A stretch of DNA of 8,948 bases from contig JAOZHK010000087.1 in NCBI GenBank assembly GCA_026014905.1, positions 1 through 8,948 on the forward strand, in the 5' to 3' direction. Positions 5,948 to 8,948 of this stretch are shown here, in pieces (positions within the stretch are counted from its first letter, which is position 1; each line of letters starts with the position of its first letter). The DNA comes from Candidatus Bathyarchaeota archaeon (GTDB lineage Archaea > Thermoproteota > Bathyarchaeia > RBG-16-48-13 > GCA-020355125). Under the pieces are notes generated by a model. The model made no database searches, had not been told where the DNA came from, and saw only the letters and a program-made list of their open reading frames with translations. The position numbers were made by a program, and so were the translations under genes.

Positions 5948-6252
5948 GGCTTCCAGTTAAACAACCCCAACGAAGTTGTAATGACCGTAACTGCCCCTTT
6001 CATGGCAAATTATCAGTGAGAGGACGAATCTTGGATGGAGTTGTGGTGAGTGACCGTATGAAAGGAACTGTAGTAATTCATAGAGACTACCATCACTTCG
6101 TGCCTAAATATACTCGATATGAACGACGACATAATCGCTTACGAGCCCATAATCCACCTTGTATTGAAGCTGAAACAAATGATAAAGTGAAAGTAATGGA
6201 ATGTCGTCCTATTAGTAAAACAGTTTCCTTTGTTGTTATCGAAAAAAATTGA
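5935..6252 (+). CDS. rps17: Small-subunit ribosomal protein uS17 (S17), apparent ATT start
   Basis: uS17 is an OB-fold 30S body protein binding 16S rRNA early in assembly. From ATT 5935 the product is 105 residues, the archaeal length: (M)SDIGLPVKQPQRSCNDRN, then the archaeal signature CPFHGKLSVRG (20-30), the OB-fold with GVVVSDRMKGTVVIHRDYHHFVPKYTRYE, and AHNPPC plus ECRPISKTVSFVVIEK. C15, C20 and H23 could contribute to metal binding. The GTG at 6016 would be codon 28 and would remove the conserved CPFHGK block, so it is rejected as the start. The frame is open only from 5923; candidate starts there are ATT (5935) or ACG (5932), both non-canonical. ATT fits best: 8 nt after AGGAGG, and the next residues S-D-I-G match family N-termini. 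A single-base sequencing error turning ATG into ATT is the main alternative. It overlaps rnp1 by 13 nt. Confidence 0.9.
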   Translation: MSDIGLPVKQPQRSCNDRNCPFHGKLSVRGRILDGVVVSDRMKGTVVIHRDYHHFVPKYTRYERRHNRLRAHNPPCIEAETNDKVKVMECRPISKTVSFVVIEKN

Positions 6253-6266
6253 GGGGAAAATAATAC

Positions 6267-6692
6267 ATGTCTCGAGCGGTAAGTGCCAAAGGAGTAATCG
6301 AATATCGTCCTCATCTAGCAAGAGGTCTTCAAACGGGATCAGTTATCAACTGTGCAGATAATACTGGTGCCAAAAAATTACGAATTGTGAATATAACAGG
6401 GTATAAAGGGCGATTGAGAAGAGTTCCTTCAGGTGGCGTTGGAGATCGAATACTTGTCAGTGTAAGAAGAGGACGCCCTGACCTTCGTAAGCAAGTTCTC
6501 CCAGCCATTATTGTAAGACAACGAAAACCCTATCACCGTGAAGATGGAGTATGGATTCAATTCGAAGATAACGCTGCTGTGATCATAACACCTGAAGGAG
6601 AATTACGAGGTTCAGAGATTCGTGGTCCTGTAGCTAAAGAGGCAGCTGAGCGCTGGCCACGAGTTGCAGGCGCCTCCAGCACAATAATTTAG
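6267..6692 (+). CDS. rpl14: Large-subunit ribosomal protein uL14 (L14)
   Basis: uL14, a five-stranded beta-barrel 50S protein at the subunit interface that forms an intersubunit bridge. At 141 residues it matches the longer archaeal/eukaryotic forms with an N-terminal extension (MSRAVSAKGVIEYRPHLARGL). The core is clear: GSVINCADNTGAKKLRIVNI (24-43), the VPSGGVGDRILVSVRRG segment (53-69), AIIVRQRKPYHREDGVWIQFEDNAAVIITPEGELRGSEIRGPVAKEAAERWPRVA. A GAGGGG run overlapping the end of rps17 lies ahead of the ATG, with 14 nt between the two genes. The rps17-rpl14-rpl24 order is conserved in bacteria and archaea. Confidence 0.97.
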   Translation: MSRAVSAKGVIEYRPHLARGLQTGSVINCADNTGAKKLRIVNITGYKGRLRRVPSGGVGDRILVSVRRGRPDLRKQVLPAIIVRQRKPYHREDGVWIQFEDNAAVIITPEGELRGSEIRGPVAKEAAERWPRVAGASSTII

Positions 6693-6716
6693 AATCTTAG
6701 GAGCGAAAGAAGTTAG

Positions 6717-7064
6717 ATGGTTATAAATTCATCGGGATTAGTCAGAGAAAAACAGCTCTCATCACCAGTGTCACCAGAACTTAGAGTTGAATACGGAATT
6801 CGACGATTATCTATCCGAAAAGGAGATACCGTTCAAGTACAGAGAGGCAGTTTTAAAGGCGTTGAGGGAACGGTTACTGAAGTGGATTCGAAAAACGCTG
6901 TATTCCATATGGAAGGTGTAACACGTGAGAAAGCTGACGGTTCAGTAATATTTATACCTCTTTGTCCATCAAAAGTGAGAATCGTCAAATTAAACTTGGA
7001 GGACTCGAGGCGAAAAGACATAATGGAACGCCGTCGTTCAAGGCGTTCCCAACGAAGACAGTAG
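6717..7064 (+). CDS. rpl24: Large-subunit ribosomal protein uL24 (L24), KOW domain
   Basis: uL24 is an assembly-initiating 50S protein near the tunnel exit. The product has 115 residues. The archaeal/eukaryotic N-terminal segment LSSPVSPELRVEYGIRRLSIRKGD (15-37) leads into the KOW motif (about 34-60: KGDTVQVQRGSFKGVEGTVTEVD), then EGVTREKADGSVIFIPLCPSKVRIVKLNL and a very basic tail (MERRRSRRSQRRQ). The ATG at 6717 has an AGGAG at 6699-6703, 13 nt away, which is longer than ideal, but no better in-frame start gives the family N-terminus. The first 12 residues are variable in this family, so the exact start carries some doubt. Confidence 0.95.
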   Translation: MVINSSGLVREKQLSSPVSPELRVEYGIRRLSIRKGDTVQVQRGSFKGVEGTVTEVDSKNAVFHMEGVTREKADGSVIFIPLCPSKVRIVKLNLEDSRRKDIMERRRSRRSQRRQ

Positions 7065-7073
7065 GGAAGAATA

Positions 7074-7823
7074 ATGGGAAGTTCACATCATCTAAAACGG
7101 CTTCCAGCGCCTAGTTTTTGGCCAATCCCCCGAAAAGCGCATCAATGGATCGTTAAGCCTCAATCAGGCCCTCATAGCCTTAACAGGTGTTTACCACTCC
7201 TTGTGGTACTTCGTGAGATGCTGAAGCTTGTTCGAACACGACGAGAAGCAAAATATATGCTTTCAAAAGGAAACGTTAAAGTTGATGGCCGAATTCGACG
7301 CAACGATGATTTTCCTGTTGGAATCATGGATGTTATCGAATTCCCTGCAATTCAGAAAGCATATCGCATTCTGCCTTCGCAACGTAAAGGATTGTCCTTA
7401 CACTCCATCACGAATCAAGAAAAGGATTTTAAACTCTGCCAGATTGTTAACAAATCATCCGTAAAGGGAGGACATATTCAACTTCATCTTAATGATGGCC
7501 GTAATATACTAATCAATGTGAAGAATCCTGAAGATCCACAAGAAGATACCTATCATACTTTTGATACCTTAAAGATTCAGCTTCCTGAATCAGAAATTCT
7601 AGACTCATTAAGGTTTGAAGAAAACGCCTTAGCAATAGTCATCAATGGCAAGAATAGAGGGCGTTGGGGAGAAATTACAGACATCGAAACACGCGGTAGG
7701 CATAAAGAGACAATTACCCTTCAAGACGAACAGGAACAACAATATAAAACCATAAAAGATTATGTTTTTCCAATCGGAAAAGGATTGCCTTGGATATCAA
7801 TGTTACGAGAAGATGAATTATGA
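7074..7823 (+). CDS. rps4e: Small-subunit ribosomal protein eS4 (S4e)
   Basis: eS4 is found only in archaea and eukaryotes, which makes it a strong lineage marker. The product is 249 residues, slightly above the usual 235-245. The family N-terminus (HHLKRLPAPSFWPIPRKAHQWIVKPQSGPHSL) is followed by LLVVLREMLKLVRTRREAKYML, an S4-type RNA-binding region (about 43-75, GNVKVDGRIRRND), the central domain FKLCQIVNKSSVKGGHIQLHLNDGRNIL (119-146), and a KOW-like element in the C-terminal part (about 184-205, ALAIVINGKNRGRWGEITDIE) ending KTIKDYVFPIG. Start ATG follows rpl24 by 9 nt with an AGGGAAG run overlapping that gap. Its stop overlaps the start of rpl5 in ATGA. Confidence 0.97.
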   Translation: MGSSHHLKRLPAPSFWPIPRKAHQWIVKPQSGPHSLNRCLPLLVVLREMLKLVRTRREAKYMLSKGNVKVDGRIRRNDDFPVGIMDVIEFPAIQKAYRILPSQRKGLSLHSITNQEKDFKLCQIVNKSSVKGGHIQLHLNDGRNILINVKNPEDPQEDTYHTFDTLKIQLPESEILDSLRFEENALAIVINGKNRGRWGEITDIETRGRHKETITLQDEQEQQYKTIKDYVFPIGKGLPWISMLREDEL

Positions 7824-8350
7824 GCAATACAGAAATCTTGAATCCAATGCAAACACCCCGAATCGCAAAAGTGATCGTCAATATAGCTGTCGGTCGATCA
7901 GGTGAAACATTACAAAGAGCCATGACTGTCGTGGAGCAGATAACAGGACAGAACCCCTGTCGACGAACAGCAAAAAGAACTATCCGAGAATGGGGAATTC
8001 ATCGGAACGAACCAATAGCCTGCTTAGTTACATTACGGGGCATTAGAGCTCATGAATTCTTAAAAAAAGCCTTCAATACAATTGGAGACCGATTGAAAGA
8101 ATCAAGTTTTGATTCTCAAGGGAATTTTGCTTTTGGTTTTGATAAACATATTGATATGCCTGGTGTTCGATATGATCCGAATATCGGCATCTTTGGCATG
8201 AATGTCTGTGTCGCTATGACGAAAGCAGGATATCGCGTAGTCAAGCGACATATTAATAGTTCGAAAATCGGGAAAAAGCATAAGCTTCATCGTGAGGAAG
8301 CTATAGGTTTCATTCAAGAAGAATTTGGTATTGAAATCATCAAGGAGTAG
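7820..8350 (+). CDS. rpl5: Large-subunit ribosomal protein uL5 (L5)
   Basis: uL5 binds 5S rRNA in the central protuberance and contacts P-site tRNA. At 176 residues it has archaeal length. Family blocks: [22 protein letters not shown], then [68 protein letters not shown] (112-144), and a C-terminal [25 protein letters not shown]. The start overlaps the rps4e stop by 4 nt (ATGA), a typical translational-coupling junction, which fixes the start well. The AGGAG at its 3' end serves rps14. Confidence 0.97.
   Translation: MSNTEILNPMQTPRIAKVIVNIAVGRSGETLQRAMTVVEQITGQNPCRRTAKRTIREWGIHRNEPIACLVTLRGIRAHEFLKKAFNTIGDRLKESSFDSQGNFAFGFDKHIDMPGVRYDPNIGIFGMNVCVAMTKAGYRVVKRHINSSKIGKKHKLHREEAIGFIQEEFGIEIIKE
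8343..8347 (+). promoter_or_regulatory. Shine-Dalgarno AGGAG for rps14
   Basis: AGGAG lies in the last codons of rpl5, 6 nt before an out-of-frame ATG (8354) and 8 nt before the in-frame GTG (8356). Both are within normal spacing, so the site alone does not choose the start; the protein family does. Confidence 0.6.
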
Positions 8351-8355
8351 ATCAT

Positions 8356-8520
8356 GTGTCCCAAGAGTCAAAGAGGAAAGGTCGAAAATATGGTAAAGGC
8401 AGTCGACCTTGTCGACGTTGTGGATCGTATGGATCAGTCATCAGAAGTTACAACCTCAATCTCTGTCGGCAATGTTTTCGCGAATCAGCAGAGAAACTTG
8501 GTTTTAAAAAATACTCGTAG
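8356..8520 (+). CDS. rps14: Small-subunit ribosomal protein uS14 (S14), zinc-binding type
   Basis: uS14 is a small protein of the 30S head. From the GTG at 8356 the product is 54 residues, normal for archaeal zinc-binding S14. It reads [22 protein letters not shown], then [23 protein letters not shown] to the TAG at 8518-8520. Two CxxC pairs (CRRC and CRQC) form the zinc site, so this is the zinc-ribbon form. The start codon is GTG inside ATGTG; the ATG two bases earlier opens a different, 73-codon frame with no family resemblance. No in-frame ATG is available. It follows rpl5 by 5 nt. The next gene is rpl6, where rps8 would normally stand. Confidence 0.95.
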   Translation: MSQESKRKGRKYGKGSRPCRRCGSYGSVIRSYNLNLCRQCFRESAEKLGFKKYS

Positions 8521-8552
8521 CACCAAATATAAAATAGGGAAATGGAATTCAC

Positions 8553-8948
8553 ATGGTCAAGTCTATTGTAGCTAAAAGCGTACTTGAAGTCCCAGAGAAC
8601 ATTCAATTAACGTTGAATAACCAACAAATTACAGTTCAAGGACCGTTAGGCGAGCTGAAACGCGATTTTTCACATGCACCCCTATCATTTGAACATGAAA
8701 ATAAAAAAATTACAATCGAGGTAATGTGGCCAGATAAAAAAACTGAAGCTACAGTTGGCACAATACACTCCCACATTCAAAATATGATTAAAGGAGTGAC
8801 ACATGGATTCACAGTGAAAATGAAAATTGTCTTTGCTCACTTTCCAATGTCAATAAAAATCCAAGAAAACCAAGTTATTATTGAGAATTTTTTTGGAGAG
8901 CGACGACCAAGAAGAGCTTCGATTTTTGGCGATGTCCAGATTACCGTT
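8553..8948 (+). CDS. rpl6: Large-subunit ribosomal protein uL6 (L6), 3' end outside window
   Basis: uL6 has two similar alpha/beta domains and binds near the sarcin-ricin loop at the GTPase-associated region of the 50S. The frame runs from ATG 8553 to the window edge without a stop: 132 of about 180 residues. Visible are VLEVPENIQLTLNNQQITVQGPLGELKRDF (domain 1), KKTEATVGTIHSHIQNMIKGVTHGFTVKMKIVFAHFPM (62-99), and the start of domain 2, QVIIENFFGERRPRRASIFGDV, all typical of archaeal L6. An AGGGA at 8536-8540 lies 12 nt before the ATG; an earlier ATG at 8542 is out of frame and soon closes. The gap after rps14 is only 32 nt, too short to hold rps8. Confidence 0.95.
   Translation, partial: MVKSIVAKSVLEVPENIQLTLNNQQITVQGPLGELKRDFSHAPLSFEHENKKITIEVMWPDKKTEATVGTIHSHIQNMIKGVTHGFTVKMKIVFAHFPMSIKIQENQVIIENFFGERRPRRASIFGDVQITV

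Noticed and set aside
6016..6252. Short rps17 starting at GTG 6016 (78 codons)
   Set aside because: It would remove the conserved N-terminal third, including CPFHGK, which is clearly encoded in the same frame upstream.

Overview
The window is a stretch of archaeal chromosome carrying a long, single-strand ribosomal-protein cluster equivalent to the S10-spc supercluster. Archaeal assignment rests on the eS4 (S4e) protein, the RNase P subunit Rnp1 (Rpp29/Pop4 family), a RadA recombinase instead of RecA, and archaeal/eukaryotic-type versions of uL2, uL3, uL4, uS17, uL14 and uL24. The exact lineage cannot be settled from sequence reading alone. Shine-Dalgarno motifs (GGTGA, AGGAGG, GAGGGG) precede many of the genes.

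Layout, all on the + strand: rpl3 (5' end outside the window), rpl4, rpl23, rpl2, radA, rps19, a 247-nt non-coding gap with a candidate promoter, rpl22, rps3, rpl29, rnp1, rps17, rpl14, rpl24, rps4e, rpl5, rps14, rpl6 (3' end outside the window). Spacing is tight (0-30 nt, several overlaps) except at two places: the 94-nt rpl2-radA gap and the 247-nt rps19-rpl22 gap. Both contain TATA-like elements, so the cluster may be three transcription units: rpl3-rpl2, radA-rps19 and rpl22 onward.

The genes supply early-assembling core proteins of both ribosomal subunits plus one subunit of the tRNA 5'-processing enzyme. radA, a DNA repair gene, is the functional outsider. Two genes need hand correction: rps17 appears to start at an ATT codon behind a perfect AGGAGG, and rps14 is a 54-codon gene starting at GTG inside the string ATGTG.

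No mobile element, CRISPR array, tRNA or rRNA gene was seen, and I found no unknown multi-gene system. The points worth a second look are local: radA inside the cluster, with a Pro in place of the usual ATP-cap Asp; the ATT start of rps17; absence of rps8 between rps14 and rpl6; unusual residues in the most conserved loops of uL2 and uL3; and short inverted similarities shared by the two gaps that bracket radA-rps19.
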